From positions 2,480,001 through 2,544,000 of the forward strand of contig NZ_CP121671.1 of NCBI RefSeq assembly GCF_029714185.1: a DNA stretch of 64,000 bases, in the 5' to 3' direction. Source of the stretch: Halobacillus naozhouensis (GTDB lineage Bacteria; Bacillota; Bacilli; Bacillales; Halobacillaceae). Shown here piece after piece: positions 44,491-53,319 of the stretch (its first letter is position 1; every line of letters starts with the position of its first letter). The translations under genes and the position numbers were made by a program. The notes beneath the pieces are model-generated. The model made no database searches. It was not told where the DNA came from and saw only the letters and a program-made list of their open reading frames with translations.

Positions 44491-44877
44491 TTGAAGAAAC
44501 TCCTGCAAGGCGTTCTTGGCTACGGCATAGGTTCAATTCTGTTATTAATGGTAATTGTTGCTGCTGCCCTCGCTCTCCTGCTGCGTTTCACAACCATTGA
44601 CATTGATACACTCAACCAAATCTCTTTAGTAGCCGGCTTGACCATCCTGGCCTTTGGCGGACTTATTGCCGCTTATAAAGCAGAACAAAAAGGGTGGCTG
44701 TCTGGTATTTTAACAGGACTTATTTTCGTATTAGCTATGATTGGATTTCAATTAATCTTTGAGAATTCATGGGTATCTCTTACCCAGCTCAGCTATTTTG
44801 GCGGGCTTGTTATTGCAGCTTTATTAGGAGGAATGATCGGAGTTAATATGCCGAGAAGTACAACCGGAAAGAAATAA
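44491..44877 (+). CDS. yrzE: YrzE-like TIGR04086 membrane protein, 128 aa, UUG start
   Basis: Four membrane helices starting KKLLQGVLGYGIGSILLLMVIVAAALALLL. TIGR04086 family; B. subtilis yrzE is at the same locus beside yajC. Possible starts are ATG 44482, ATG 44485 and TTG 44491. AAGGGG (44476-44481) abuts the first ATG, so TTG 44491 has the best spacing (about 9 nt). Function unknown. Confidence 0.78.
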   Translation: MKKLLQGVLGYGIGSILLLMVIVAAALALLLRFTTIDIDTLNQISLVAGLTILAFGGLIAAYKAEQKGWLSGILTGLIFVLAMIGFQLIFENSWVSLTQLSYFGGLVIAALLGGMIGVNMPRSTTGKK

Positions 44878-44912
44878 ATGCAAATCTGTCTAACATCAAT
44901 TTAAAGGATAAA

Positions 44913-44940
44913 TAAAAAAAATCCCGCCGCTTGCGGGATT
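44913..44940 (-). terminator. Terminator downstream of yajC
   Basis: AATCCCGC / GCGGGATT stem (about 44920-44940) with an eight-base T run on the minus strand; it may also serve yrzE on the plus strand. Confidence 0.85.
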
Positions 44941-44947
44941 CTTTCCA

Positions 44948-45211
44948 TTAATCTTGATTTAGTTTCTCACGTATAGAGGAACGGTCAAACTTCATTTGTG
45001 TGCCATCCTGTGCGCTAACGATTAATGTAGCTTCATCCAACGCATGGATTGTCCCATGGAGACCTCCAATGGTGATGATTCTATCTCCCTTTTGAAGTTC
45101 CGTCTGCATTTGCTGCACTTTCTTTTGTTTCTTCTGTTGTGGACGGATTAACAAGAAGTAGAAAATGACAAACATTAGAATAATCGGCAATAATCCAACT
45201 AATGTATCCAT
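44948..45211 (-). CDS. yajC: Preprotein translocase subunit YajC, 87 aa
   Basis: One N-terminal membrane helix (ILMFVIFYFLLIRPQQKKQKK) and a small cytosolic domain with LQKGDRIITIGGLHGTI. YajC associates with SecDF. It lies 15 nt downstream of tgt, in the usual queA-tgt-yajC order. Confidence 0.95.
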   Translation of the reverse strand: MDTLVGLLPIILMFVIFYFLLIRPQQKKQKKVQQMQTELQKGDRIITIGGLHGTIHALDEATLIVSAQDGTQMKFDRSSIREKLNQD

Positions 45212-45226
45212 TCATATTCCCCCTTT

Positions 45227-46363
45227 CTAAAAGTTCTTTGCATTTGGTTTGTTGAAACCATACTGTTCAAAGAATTCTTCTCTAAAGTCACCGAGTCGAT
45301 CTTCTCTAATGGCCTCACGAACTTGCCTCATTAATTTTAACAAAAAATATAGGTTATGATAAGTAGTAAGCCTGAAGCCAAACGTTTCATTTGCTTTTAC
45401 GAGATGACGGATATAGGCGCGGCTATAATTCCGACATGTATGGCAGTCACAATGTTCATCAATTGGGCGAAAATCTCGCGCAAATTTAGCGTTTCTTACA
45501 ACAAGACGGCCCTGGGAAGTCATACATGTACCATTCCTCGCAATTCTTGTAGGAAGGACACAGTCAAACATATCAATCCCTCGAATAGACCCATCAATAA
45601 GCGAATCTGGAGAGCCAACCCCCATAAGATAGCGGGGTTTATGGTCTGGTAAAAGCGGTGTCGTAAAATCGAGAACCCGGTTCATAACATCCTTTGGCTC
45701 CCCAACGGATAGCCCGCCTACAGCATAACCAGGGAAATCAAGGGATGTAAGGTCTTTTGCACTTTGTTCGCGCAAATCCTCATATTCGCCTCCCTGTACA
45801 ATGCCAAATAACCCCTGGGTTTCTGGCTTTTGATGGCCTTCCAGGCAGCGTTCTGCCCATCGGCTTGTTCGCTCTACTGACTTTTTCATATAATCGTGAT
45901 CAGCAGGATACGGCGGACACTCATCAAAAGCCATCATGATATCGGCCCCTAGAGAGTTCTGAATGTGCATCGCCTTCTCAGGAGATAAGAATAACTTCTC
46001 ACCGCTAATGTGGTTACGGAAATGGACACCTTCTTCTTCTATTTGCCGTAGATCACTTAAACTAAAGACTTGAAATCCGCCAGAATCGGTAAGGATGGAG
46101 CCATTCCAATTCATAAATTTATGCAGCCCGCCTGCTTCCTCGACAATATCTTCCCCCGGACGCAGCCAGAGATGGTACGTATTCGAGAGAATGATTGACG
46201 CCCCCATTCTCTCCAACTCTTCGGGACTCATCGTTTTCACCGTAGCAAGTGTCCCTACCGGCATGAACATAGGCGTTTCAAAAGAACCATGCGGTGTGTG
46301 TACACGGCCGAGTCTTGCCCCTGTTTGTTTACATGTTTTAATTAATTCATATCTGATTGCCAT
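45227..46363 (-). CDS. tgt: tRNA-guanine transglycosylase, 378 aa
   Basis: Exchanges G34 for preQ1 in tRNAs with GUN anticodons during queuosine synthesis. Catalytic Asp regions ILTDSGGFQVFSL and GIDMFDCVLPTRIARNG; the zinc site is CDCHTCRNYSRAYIRHL. I start at ATG 46363 (MAIRYELIK) preceded by AAAGGAA; an upstream extension has no ribosome site. Follows queA by 25 nt. Confidence 0.97.
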   Translation of the reverse strand: MAIRYELIKTCKQTGARLGRVHTPHGSFETPMFMPVGTLATVKTMSPEELERMGASIILSNTYHLWLRPGEDIVEEAGGLHKFMNWNGSILTDSGGFQVFSLSDLRQIEEEGVHFRNHISGEKLFLSPEKAMHIQNSLGADIMMAFDECPPYPADHDYMKKSVERTSRWAERCLEGHQKPETQGLFGIVQGGEYEDLREQSAKDLTSLDFPGYAVGGLSVGEPKDVMNRVLDFTTPLLPDHKPRYLMGVGSPDSLIDGSIRGIDMFDCVLPTRIARNGTCMTSQGRLVVRNAKFARDFRPIDEHCDCHTCRNYSRAYIRHLVKANETFGFRLTTYHNLYFLLKLMRQVREAIREDRLGDFREEFFEQYGFNKPNAKNF

Positions 46364-46388
46364 GAGTTCGTTCCTTTCCTTCCTCGAC

Positions 46389-47414
46389 TTATATAATGAG
46401 CATGGCATCGCCAAAGCTAAAGAACCGATATTTTTCTTCCACTGCTTTATGGTAGGCTTCTAAAATAAAGTCCCTCCCTGCTAAGGCACTAACGAGCATA
46501 ATGAGGGTGGATTGCGGCAGATGAAAGTTTGTGATCAGACCATCGACAGCTTTCACTTGATAAGGAGGATAAATAAAAATATTTGTCCAGCCGCTTGCCT
46601 CTCTAAAACTGCCATAGTCACGTATAATCGTTTCCAGTGTACGGGTTGATGTCGTCCCCACCGAGATAATCCTTCCGCCTTTCTGTTTTACACGTTGCAG
46701 CTGCTCCGCAGTTTCATGACTGAGTTGATAAAATTCGGCGTGCATTTCATGTTCTTCAACGTTCTCAACGCTGACAGGCCGAAATGTACCTAATCCTACG
46801 TGTAATGTTAAATAGGCAATTTCGACGCCGCTCTGTTCGATATCCGTAAGCAGCTCCTTTGTAAAATGCAGCCCTGCTGTTGGGGCAGCTGCAGATCCTT
46901 CTTCTTTCGCATACACAGTTTGATAACGCTCCTGATCCGGAAGCTGTTCCTTGATATATGGAGGAAGGGGCATCTCCCCTAACGATTCAAGTACTTCCAG
47001 GAATATCCCCTCATAACTGAATCGAACTTTTCTCCCTCCGTGATCCTGTACTCCGATACATTCTGCTACAAGTTTTCCTTCGCCAAAAACAATTTTCGTC
47101 CCGAGTTTTACCTTTTTAGCCGGTTTAACTAGAACTTCCCATTCATCCTCATGATCCTGATGCAGGAGCAGAACTTCCACCTTACCACCACTATCCTCTT
47201 TCGAACCATAAAGACGGGCAGGCAGCACCCGGGTATCATTTAATACGAGACAATCCCCAGGCTGTAAAAACTGTTTAATGTCTGAAAAATGATGATGACT
47301 GACGTCCTGTTTCTCCCTGTTCAGCACCATTAATCTAGAAGCTGATCGATCTAACAGTGGTACTTGCGCTATGAGTTCTTCCGGTAATTTAAAATCATAT
47401 TGCTTAACGTCCAT
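46389..47414 (-). CDS. queA: tRNA preQ1-34 ribosyltransferase-isomerase QueA, 341 aa
   Basis: Transfers the ribosyl group of SAM to preQ1-tRNA to make epoxyqueuosine. Signatures: DVKQYDFKLPEELIAQVPLLDRSASRLMVL, CLVLNDTRVLPARLYG, EEGSAAAPTAGLHFT and ITNFHLPQSTLIMLVSA. Normal length. It begins the queA-tgt-yajC unit. Confidence 0.97.
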   Translation of the reverse strand: MDVKQYDFKLPEELIAQVPLLDRSASRLMVLNREKQDVSHHHFSDIKQFLQPGDCLVLNDTRVLPARLYGSKEDSGGKVEVLLLHQDHEDEWEVLVKPAKKVKLGTKIVFGEGKLVAECIGVQDHGGRKVRFSYEGIFLEVLESLGEMPLPPYIKEQLPDQERYQTVYAKEEGSAAAPTAGLHFTKELLTDIEQSGVEIAYLTLHVGLGTFRPVSVENVEEHEMHAEFYQLSHETAEQLQRVKQKGGRIISVGTTSTRTLETIIRDYGSFREASGWTNIFIYPPYQVKAVDGLITNFHLPQSTLIMLVSALAGRDFILEAYHKAVEEKYRFFSFGDAMLII

Positions 47415-47434
47415 GTAAATCCCCTATCCTAAAC

Positions 47435-47635
47435 TTAACGAATTTTGCCGATGATATAAAAAATGAGTGATAACACTATACTTACTACGACCGATGTCAT
47501 AATTGGAAAATAAAAAGTAACATTGCCCTTTTTAAAACTGATATCACCTGGCAGTTTACCAATCAGGCTCCATACTAATCCGATGACTATAAACACAATC
47601 CCTATTACAATAAAGATTTTCCCAAAACCAGTCAA
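47435..47635 (-). CDS. yrzS: DUF2905 membrane protein (YrzS), 66 aa
   Basis: Two membrane helices around the conserved loop LIGKLPGDISFKKGNVTFYFPIMTS, the DUF2905 hallmark. The start overlaps the ruvB stop by 4 nt. It sits between ruvB and queA, as in B. subtilis. Function unknown. Confidence 0.87.
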   Translation of the reverse strand: MTGFGKIFIVIGIVFIVIGLVWSLIGKLPGDISFKKGNVTFYFPIMTSVVVSIVLSLIFYIIGKIR

Positions 47636-48633
47636 GCTTCTGGCACCTCTCTGTTAAAATGGGTGTACGCTTTCGGCGTCACCATTCTTCCTCTTGGTGT
47701 CCGCTGAATAAAGCCCATTTGTAATAAAAATGGTTCGTAGACATCTTCAATCGTTTGCGATTCTTCTCCAATCGTGGCTGCAATTGTATCCAAACCGACA
47801 GGCCCCCCCTTGAAGCTGTCCATAATAGCCATTAGCAATTTATGGTCGATATGGTCGAGTCCCTCTCCGTCGACTTGCAGCATTTTCAATGCAGTCTTCG
47901 TTGTTTCCTCAGTGATCATATCTTCCCCTTTTACTTGAGCAATATCACGTACCCGCTTCAATAAACGGTTTGCAATTCGCGGCGTCCCTCGGGATCTGCG
48001 TGCCACTTCGACAGCAGCATCTCGTGCGATCCCTACGTGAAAAATATCTGCTGTCCGTTCCACAATGTCACATAACGCTCTTGGTTCATAATAATCAAGA
48101 CGGCTATGTACGCCAAACCGGTCACGCAATGGAGCTGACAATAACCCTGCACGCGTCGTAGCACCGACGAGGGTGAACGGCGGGAGGTCCAGTCGAACGG
48201 ACCTGGCGCTTGGGCCACTGCCGACAATGATATCCAGACAAAAATCCTCCATAGCGGGATAAAGGATTTCCTCAACAGAACGAGGAAGCCGATGAATTTC
48301 ATCAATAAATAAAATATCCCCCGCTTCTAAGGAGGACAAAATGGCTGCTAAATCACCCGCACGTTCAATAGCCGGACCTGATGTGGAACGAAATTGACCT
48401 TCCATTTCATTTGCAATGATTGAGGCAAGTGTTGTTTTTCCAAGACCAGGAGGACCATACAGCAGAACGTGATCAAGCGGTTCATTACGCATTCTTGCCG
48501 CTTCGATAAAAATACGCAGGTTTTCCTTTGTTTTCTCTTGTCCAATATACTGACCGAGGGTTTCTGGACGGAGGCTCAGCTCAATTTGCTGTTCTTCCCC
48601 TTGTAACTCCCCTGATATCATGCGTTCTTCCAT
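47632..48633 (-). CDS. ruvB: Holliday junction branch-migration ATPase RuvB, 333 aa
   Basis: AAA+ motor of the RuvAB complex. Walker A LLYGPPGLGKTTLASIIA, Walker B ILFIDEIHRLPRSVEE, sensor GATTRAGLLSAPLRDRFG, and C-terminal winged helix ending GFIQRTPRGRMVT. Normal length. It lies 18 nt downstream of ruvA. Confidence 0.97.
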   Translation of the reverse strand: MEERMISGELQGEEQQIELSLRPETLGQYIGQEKTKENLRIFIEAARMRNEPLDHVLLYGPPGLGKTTLASIIANEMEGQFRSTSGPAIERAGDLAAILSSLEAGDILFIDEIHRLPRSVEEILYPAMEDFCLDIIVGSGPSARSVRLDLPPFTLVGATTRAGLLSAPLRDRFGVHSRLDYYEPRALCDIVERTADIFHVGIARDAAVEVARRSRGTPRIANRLLKRVRDIAQVKGEDMITEETTKTALKMLQVDGEGLDHIDHKLLMAIMDSFKGGPVGLDTIAATIGEESQTIEDVYEPFLLQMGFIQRTPRGRMVTPKAYTHFNREVPEA

Positions 48634-48651
48634 AGATGTACCTCCTTCCTC

Positions 48652-49269
48652 CTATGATTTCATGAGCAGCTGAAGTCCTTTTCTGACTAAGTCATCTACC
48701 TGACCCTGTTTTGACTTGACAAGTTCACTATGAACCGTTTTAAGCTCACGGTCAGAATAACCAAGCGCCTTCAGAGCTTCAAGCGCCTCTTCTATATGCA
48801 CTCTCTTATCCTTCGCAGCAGTATCCTCCTGATAGAATAGCGAGTCTTCATTTTCTTCTTCAGGCAACCAAACAATCAGTTTACCCTTCAAATCCAAAAT
48901 CATCTGTCGCGCTGTTTTTTTCCCTACCCCGGGAAAACGGGTTAAGTATTTCTCATCCTCTTGTTCAATGGCTGAAACAAACTCTGGTACACTAACGGTT
49001 CCTAATATCGCCAATGCACCCTTTGGACCAATCCCAGAGACATTCAGAAGTTTTGCAAATAAAAGCTTGTCTTCTTTTTTTTTGAAGCCAAACAGCAGCT
49101 GCTGATCTTCTCTTATATAGTGATAAGTATGGACTTTAACTTCCTTGTGCCTTTCGCTTTGAAAATGAAGGGGATTAGCGCAAAGGATTTCATATCCAAC
49201 CCCTTGAGTTTCAATTGTGACCGAATCGTCCTCGACTGTTGTCAGGAGGCCTTTTACATAAGTAATCAT
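48652..49269 (-). CDS. ruvA: Holliday junction-binding protein RuvA, 205 aa
   Basis: DNA-binding tetramer subunit. OB-fold N-terminus MITYVKGLLTTVEDDSVTIETQGVGYEI; two helix-hairpin-helix motifs LLNVSGIGPKGALAIL and LTRFPGVGKKTARQMILDLKGK; C-terminal RuvB-binding domain ALEALKALGYSDREL. A TG-extended -10 TACAAT lies about 45 nt upstream; the -35 is unclear. Confidence 0.97.
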   Translation of the reverse strand: MITYVKGLLTTVEDDSVTIETQGVGYEILCANPLHFQSERHKEVKVHTYHYIREDQQLLFGFKKKEDKLLFAKLLNVSGIGPKGALAILGTVSVPEFVSAIEQEDEKYLTRFPGVGKKTARQMILDLKGKLIVWLPEEENEDSLFYQEDTAAKDKRVHIEEALEALKALGYSDRELKTVHSELVKSKQGQVDDLVRKGLQLLMKS

Positions 49270-49396
49270 TCATCTATTTCCCTTCTAATCCTAATTTAAC
49301 ATCACTGTGTTTATTGTAACACACAAGCACACGTTCGTATCAAAGAAAAATCGACGAGGGATTGGCGGGGTAGTAAGGTGATTTTTTATGAGAAAA

Positions 49397-49428
49397 GGAT
49401 GTCCAGAAACAAAACTTCTGAACATCCC
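49397..49428 (-). terminator. Terminator of bofC
   Basis: AGGATGTCCAGAA / TTCTGAACATCCCT inverted repeat (about 49397-49428) with one G-U pair in the minus-strand RNA, then TTTTC. Confidence 0.72.
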
Positions 49429-49502
49429 TTAGACTAATCAACATGATTATTTTTTTCATCAACTATAGAAAGGGTCGGTAGATCACTGGCCACTAGCCTC
49501 CA

Positions 49503-50063
49503 TTACAACCCCTCTTCATTAGTTAATTGACTAATAACTTGCTGGAAATGTTCAGAACTGGTGATTTTAATTCCATCCGCTAATTTCAGCTTACTTTTTG
49601 CCTCAAGAGGCTTTAGTGGAATAGGATTAAAAGACTCCATTACATTTCCTTTCGAAGGTGCTCCCTGAAAGACTGCTAGCTCCCCGTCCTTTGTTACTCC
49701 AAAGTACCCCTGTTGCTCCGTAATTGGCGAAATACTATTTACTTGCTTCGAAAAAACCATATTCTCGCGCTTATGTTCTTCAATTGTCCAGTCACGATAC
49801 TTCGACCAGAAATCTTCCATTGACCAAATGACCTCTTGTTCCTCGGTAATTTCTGTTACCCCGTCTATATAATGCTTTTTTGTAACAACATGAAAGATGA
49901 CCGGTTCTTGGTGACTAGGTTCAGAAGATGCCATTTCTGCTTTCCTTTCCACAGATCGTTGTTTGGGCAACTCTTCACTGGTTAACGTTTCATGATCTAT
50001 CCCGTAAACCTGCCATACAGTAAACGAAAGAATAAGCATAACTCCATAAATCCATCGAAACAT
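49503..50063 (-). CDS. bofC: BofC, forespore regulator of sigma-K processing, 186 aa
   Basis: Secreted by the forespore into the space between membranes, where it delays SpoIVB-triggered activation of pro-sigma-K cleavage. A signal peptide MFRWIYGVMLILSFTVWQVYG is followed by the BofC domains; VTEITEEQEVIWSMEDFWSKYRDW and GYFGVTKDGELAVFQGAP are family-like. Start ATG 50063 uses GAGGAGG 7 nt upstream; a GTG overlapping that site is rejected. Same ruvA-bofC order as B. subtilis. Confidence 0.87.
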   Translation of the reverse strand: MFRWIYGVMLILSFTVWQVYGIDHETLTSEELPKQRSVERKAEMASSEPSHQEPVIFHVVTKKHYIDGVTEITEEQEVIWSMEDFWSKYRDWTIEEHKRENMVFSKQVNSISPITEQQGYFGVTKDGELAVFQGAPSKGNVMESFNPIPLKPLEAKSKLKLADGIKITSSEHFQQVISQLTNEEGL

Positions 50064-50143
50064 CTTGATCCTCCTCACAAATAAATATAGCTTCTGTTTC
50101 TAGTATGTACAGAAACAGAAGCTATTATCAGGAGGATTTCATT

Positions 50144-50896
50144 TTAAGAGAGCTCGTCGAGAATTTCATCATCCGCATCTAAATTATGATAGATATCCTG
50201 CACGTCATCATTATCTTCAAGCATATCGATCAGCTTTACCATTTTTTCAACGCCTTCTTTATCTAAAGGCGTATAGGTGCTTGGGAACATCGTCACTTCT
50301 GAAGCTTGAAAGGTATACCCGCCTTTTTCGAGGGCTCCTTTGACTTCTGTAAAATCTTCAGGTGCCGTGAAAATTTCAAATTGTTCTTCATTAGTTTCCA
50401 TTTCTTCTGCTCCCGCTTCTATCACTTCAAGCAACATGTCATCTTCATCTGAATCCGTTGTTTGTCTATCGATGACAAGATAACCTTTGCGGTCAAACAT
50501 GAAGGCAACGCAGCCGTTTTCACCAAGATTTCCATCATTTTTATTGAAGGCATGACGGACATCAGCAGCCGTTCGGTTCTTATTATCAGTGAGCACCTTA
50601 ACCATAACGGCTACGCCCTCTGGTCCATAACCTTCGTAAGTGAATTCTTCGTAATGAACGCCATCCAGATCTCCAGTTGCTTTTTTAATAGCCCTGTCTA
50701 TATTATCGTTTGGCATATTGTTGGATTTTGCTTTATCTACTGCTAAACGAAGGTTTGAATTCATTTCCGGGTCTCCGCCGCCTTCTTTTGCAGCCATAAA
50801 GATCTCACGAGCGAGCTTCATAAACAACTTACCACGCTTGGCATCCTGCGCTCCTTTACGACGTTTAATATTGTTCCATTTCGAATGTCCAGCCAT
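50144..50896 (-). CDS. yrbC: YebC/PmpR-family translation or regulatory factor, 250 aa
   Basis: Starts MAGHSKWNNIKRRKGAQDAKRGKLFMKLAREI, the diagnostic YebC/PmpR/TACO1 N-terminus, and contains GYGPEGVAVMVKVLTDNKNRTAADVRHAFNKNDGNLGENGCVAFMF. Members act as DNA-binding regulators or help ribosomes through proline stretches. Start ATG 50896 follows GAGGAG at 8-10 nt. Adjacent to coxA-like and bofC. Confidence 0.93.
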   Translation of the reverse strand: MAGHSKWNNIKRRKGAQDAKRGKLFMKLAREIFMAAKEGGGDPEMNSNLRLAVDKAKSNNMPNDNIDRAIKKATGDLDGVHYEEFTYEGYGPEGVAVMVKVLTDNKNRTAADVRHAFNKNDGNLGENGCVAFMFDRKGYLVIDRQTTDSDEDDMLLEVIEAGAEEMETNEEQFEIFTAPEDFTEVKGALEKGGYTFQASEVTMFPSTYTPLDKEGVEKMVKLIDMLEDNDDVQDIYHNLDADDEILDELS

Positions 50897-50974
50897 AGGT
50901 ATTTCTCCTCTCTTGGAGCAAGTTTTTCCTATAACAATATACCACATTTGGAAATGGATATTAAACAATCCAGA

Positions 50975-51529
50975 TTAATCGTTCTGCTGAAAAAACTGTT
51001 TGATTCTTTCTCTAAGGTTCTTCGGCATTTGCTGAGCTTTCAACCTTGCATTCAAGTCTTTCATATCTTCCCATTGACTATTGTTTGAATAGACCGTAAC
51101 CGGAAGGTCAGTCATAGACTCGACCTTTTGGCGTACCTCCTTGATCACATTGCCATTCCTTCGATCATGAGGATTAATCATAACAGCCACATATACTCTT
51201 TCACCGTTTGTAAACGCCTGGGTTTGAGTAACCTCTGTTAATTCGTTGACGGCCTGGGTAATCTCCATGGATTCCTCATTATTGAAATCATTATCGTGAG
51301 ACTTGTTCGTTTCACTATATTTTGAATCGCGCATTTCCTCATCCGTGCTACGCTTAAAGTAGTTTTCTTCACCTGTTGGAATTTTTCCTTCGTGCTTTGG
51401 AGCGTCCTCTTTTCCGTACTCAACTGGTTCATAGAAGTAACTTTCATTACCAGTCTTCGCTGGTCCATCAGCCTGACAAGCAACGAGAAATATCCCGCTC
51501 ATTAAAGATATAGCAATTATTTTCCACAT
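50975..51529 (-). CDS. coxA: YhcN/YlaJ-family sporulation lipoprotein, CoxA-like, 184 aa
   Basis: Lipoprotein signal MWKIIAISLMSGIFLVAC with the lipobox Cys at 18. A polar linker leads to a C-terminal YhcN/YlaJ domain: AFTNGERVYVAVMINPHDRRNGNVIKEVRQKVE and DLPVTVYSNNSQWEDMKDLNARL. In B. subtilis the cortex protein CoxA is of this type and its gene adjoins safA; here nadE and a kinase-like gene intervene. The symbol rests on family plus location. Confidence 0.75.
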   Translation of the reverse strand: MWKIIAISLMSGIFLVACQADGPAKTGNESYFYEPVEYGKEDAPKHEGKIPTGEENYFKRSTDEEMRDSKYSETNKSHDNDFNNEESMEITQAVNELTEVTQTQAFTNGERVYVAVMINPHDRRNGNVIKEVRQKVESMTDLPVTVYSNNSQWEDMKDLNARLKAQQMPKNLRERIKQFFQQND

Positions 51530-51588
51530 AAAAACATTCTCCTTTTACCATTACTATGGACTAAGAAGAATGATTTACTCAGTTAATA

Positions 51589-52347
51589 TTAGGTAATTGT
51601 TGGAGACGGAGCAGCAGGTAGCTGGCGTTTATGCTGTGAACGTTTATGCAAGCGGTCAATAATGTCTAAATCTTTTTCGGGGACCTGCTCACCTTTTAAG
51701 TATTTATCAATCATTTCATAACTCGTTCCCATTTCATTCTCATCTGTTTGACCTTCCCAGAGGCCGGCACTTGGCTGTTTATGAATCACTTCATCAGGGA
51801 CCCCTAGATGTTTAGCCATTTCTCTTACTTCTCCTTTAGTCAAATGGACAAGTGGAACAAGATCCACACCACCATCACCAAACTTTGTGAAGTAACCCGT
51901 GTGCCATTCAGCAGCATTATCCGTACCTACGACAAGATAACGATGATTGGTTGCAACTGTGTAAAGAGTACTCATTCTGAGACGTGCACGTAAATTTGCA
52001 TCAGCCAGCTGCTGCTGGTCTTCATTTAATGTCCCCAAATCTCTTAGCTTTTGCTGTATAGAGGGAAACATAACCCGGTGTGTTTCTGTCAGGTCAACGG
52101 TCAGCGAGGATATATCGCACGACTCAATGACTTTATGAGCATGTTCTTGATCACTAGGCTGGCTTTTACAAGGCATAATTACCCCTAGGGATTGCTCGGG
52201 ACAAGCCTGTTTAATTAAATGAGCCACAACTGCTGAATCAATTCCTCCGCTAACCCCTACTAGTAAACCATCAACGTTTGCTTCTTTTACTTTTTCATGT
52301 AACCAGCTCACAATTTGTTCTACTGTTTCCTGCACGAGTTTGTTCAT
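51589..52347 (-). CDS. nadE: NAD+ synthetase, 252 aa
   Basis: Amidates nicotinic acid adenine dinucleotide to NAD. PP-loop GVSGGIDSAVVAHLI; substrate motif GTDNAAEWHTGYFTKFGDGGVDLVPLVHLTKGEVRE; KQPSAGLWEGQTDENEMG. The short form without a glutaminase domain indicates ammonia dependence. It lies inside the safA-coxA spore cluster, which is not its place in B. subtilis. Confidence 0.94.
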   Translation of the reverse strand: MNKLVQETVEQIVSWLHEKVKEANVDGLLVGVSGGIDSAVVAHLIKQACPEQSLGVIMPCKSQPSDQEHAHKVIESCDISSLTVDLTETHRVMFPSIQQKLRDLGTLNEDQQQLADANLRARLRMSTLYTVATNHRYLVVGTDNAAEWHTGYFTKFGDGGVDLVPLVHLTKGEVREMAKHLGVPDEVIHKQPSAGLWEGQTDENEMGTSYEMIDKYLKGEQVPEKDLDIIDRLHKRSQHKRQLPAAPSPTIT

Positions 52348-52367
52348 CCTTTCACACTAATAATGCT

Positions 52368-53312
52368 TTATTTTAGCATATATTCTGTGTAACGAACAAA
52401 CCTCTTACGTCTCTGCCATGCCTGATCCAACTTGTTTAGATGAGAGGATATAGAAATCTCTTCCTCCAGACATTTCCGATAGCCATAGAGCCATTCTCTC
52501 AGTAAATCAGCAGGGACTAAAACGCCTTGTAACCACAAGCGAGGGTATTCCATTTTCTTGAATAGTGTAAAGAACTCGGATTTGTACTCTTCCATATGTG
52601 GTAGAAACCGTTGCGCTAACTGTATGTCATCATAGAGCTTTGGACCATTGTATAATAGGTCAAAATCAATGATCTTAACGTTATGATGAGCATCTATTAT
52701 AAAGTTATGATGAGCGACATCTCCATGAATCCAAACATGTTTTTGCCATGCCCTCTCCTCTAGTTCCCCCCAGGGGTTATCTGCAAAAAGAGCAAGCTGT
52801 TTAACCATCGTAATGTGAATTTCATCATACAATGTTTTTTTCCTATGGGTCATAAACACATCTTTCGTGTCTTCAAATTGTTTGAGACGATGGCCCCATT
52901 TTACATACAAAGGATCTCTTGGTATAGAGACTAAGGAAATTCCTTGTGTGGTCCGATGAAATCGCCTCATTATAGCATAAGTTTTAAATCGGTCTTCCTG
53001 CCATTTAAAATTAGCATGTCTCCCATCAATCCATTTGAATATTCCCCATTCCCAGCCAAAATTGTTTTTCGTATAGCTTCCATCCGGAAAAGGCACAGGC
53101 ACTGCAGCCATTTTTTCAGCATCATACCAGCTTTTAAAAAAACGAATTTGTTGAGTTAATACTCTCGAGCGTCGATATCCCTTGATCAGAACTGGCATTC
53201 CATTATAATAAGCTTTATATATCTTAGGTTTAATGGTTGAATGATAGGTGACATTCATCTTAACGCCCGTATAAAGCCAATTAAAAAGGCGATCCGTAAA
53301 AGAATCGCCCAT
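52368..53312 (-). CDS. Aminoglycoside-phosphotransferase-fold kinase, CotS-like, 314 aa
   Basis: APH/choline-kinase fold. The catalytic loop VWIHGDVAHHNFIID and metal loop VKIIDFDLLYNGPKLYDD are intact, so phosphotransfer is possible. Family and place beside safA suggest a CotS/CotI-type spore coat kinase; this is inference. I place the start at ATG 53312, 7 nt after the safA stop. Several in-frame ATGs inside the safA end (up to 53363) are possible. Confidence 0.72.
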   Translation of the reverse strand: MGDSFTDRLFNWLYTGVKMNVTYHSTIKPKIYKAYYNGMPVLIKGYRRSRVLTQQIRFFKSWYDAEKMAAVPVPFPDGSYTKNNFGWEWGIFKWIDGRHANFKWQEDRFKTYAIMRRFHRTTQGISLVSIPRDPLYVKWGHRLKQFEDTKDVFMTHRKKTLYDEIHITMVKQLALFADNPWGELEERAWQKHVWIHGDVAHHNFIIDAHHNVKIIDFDLLYNGPKLYDDIQLAQRFLPHMEEYKSEFFTLFKKMEYPRLWLQGVLVPADLLREWLYGYRKCLEEEISISSHLNKLDQAWQRRKRFVRYTEYMLK

Positions 53313-53319
53313 TCTATCT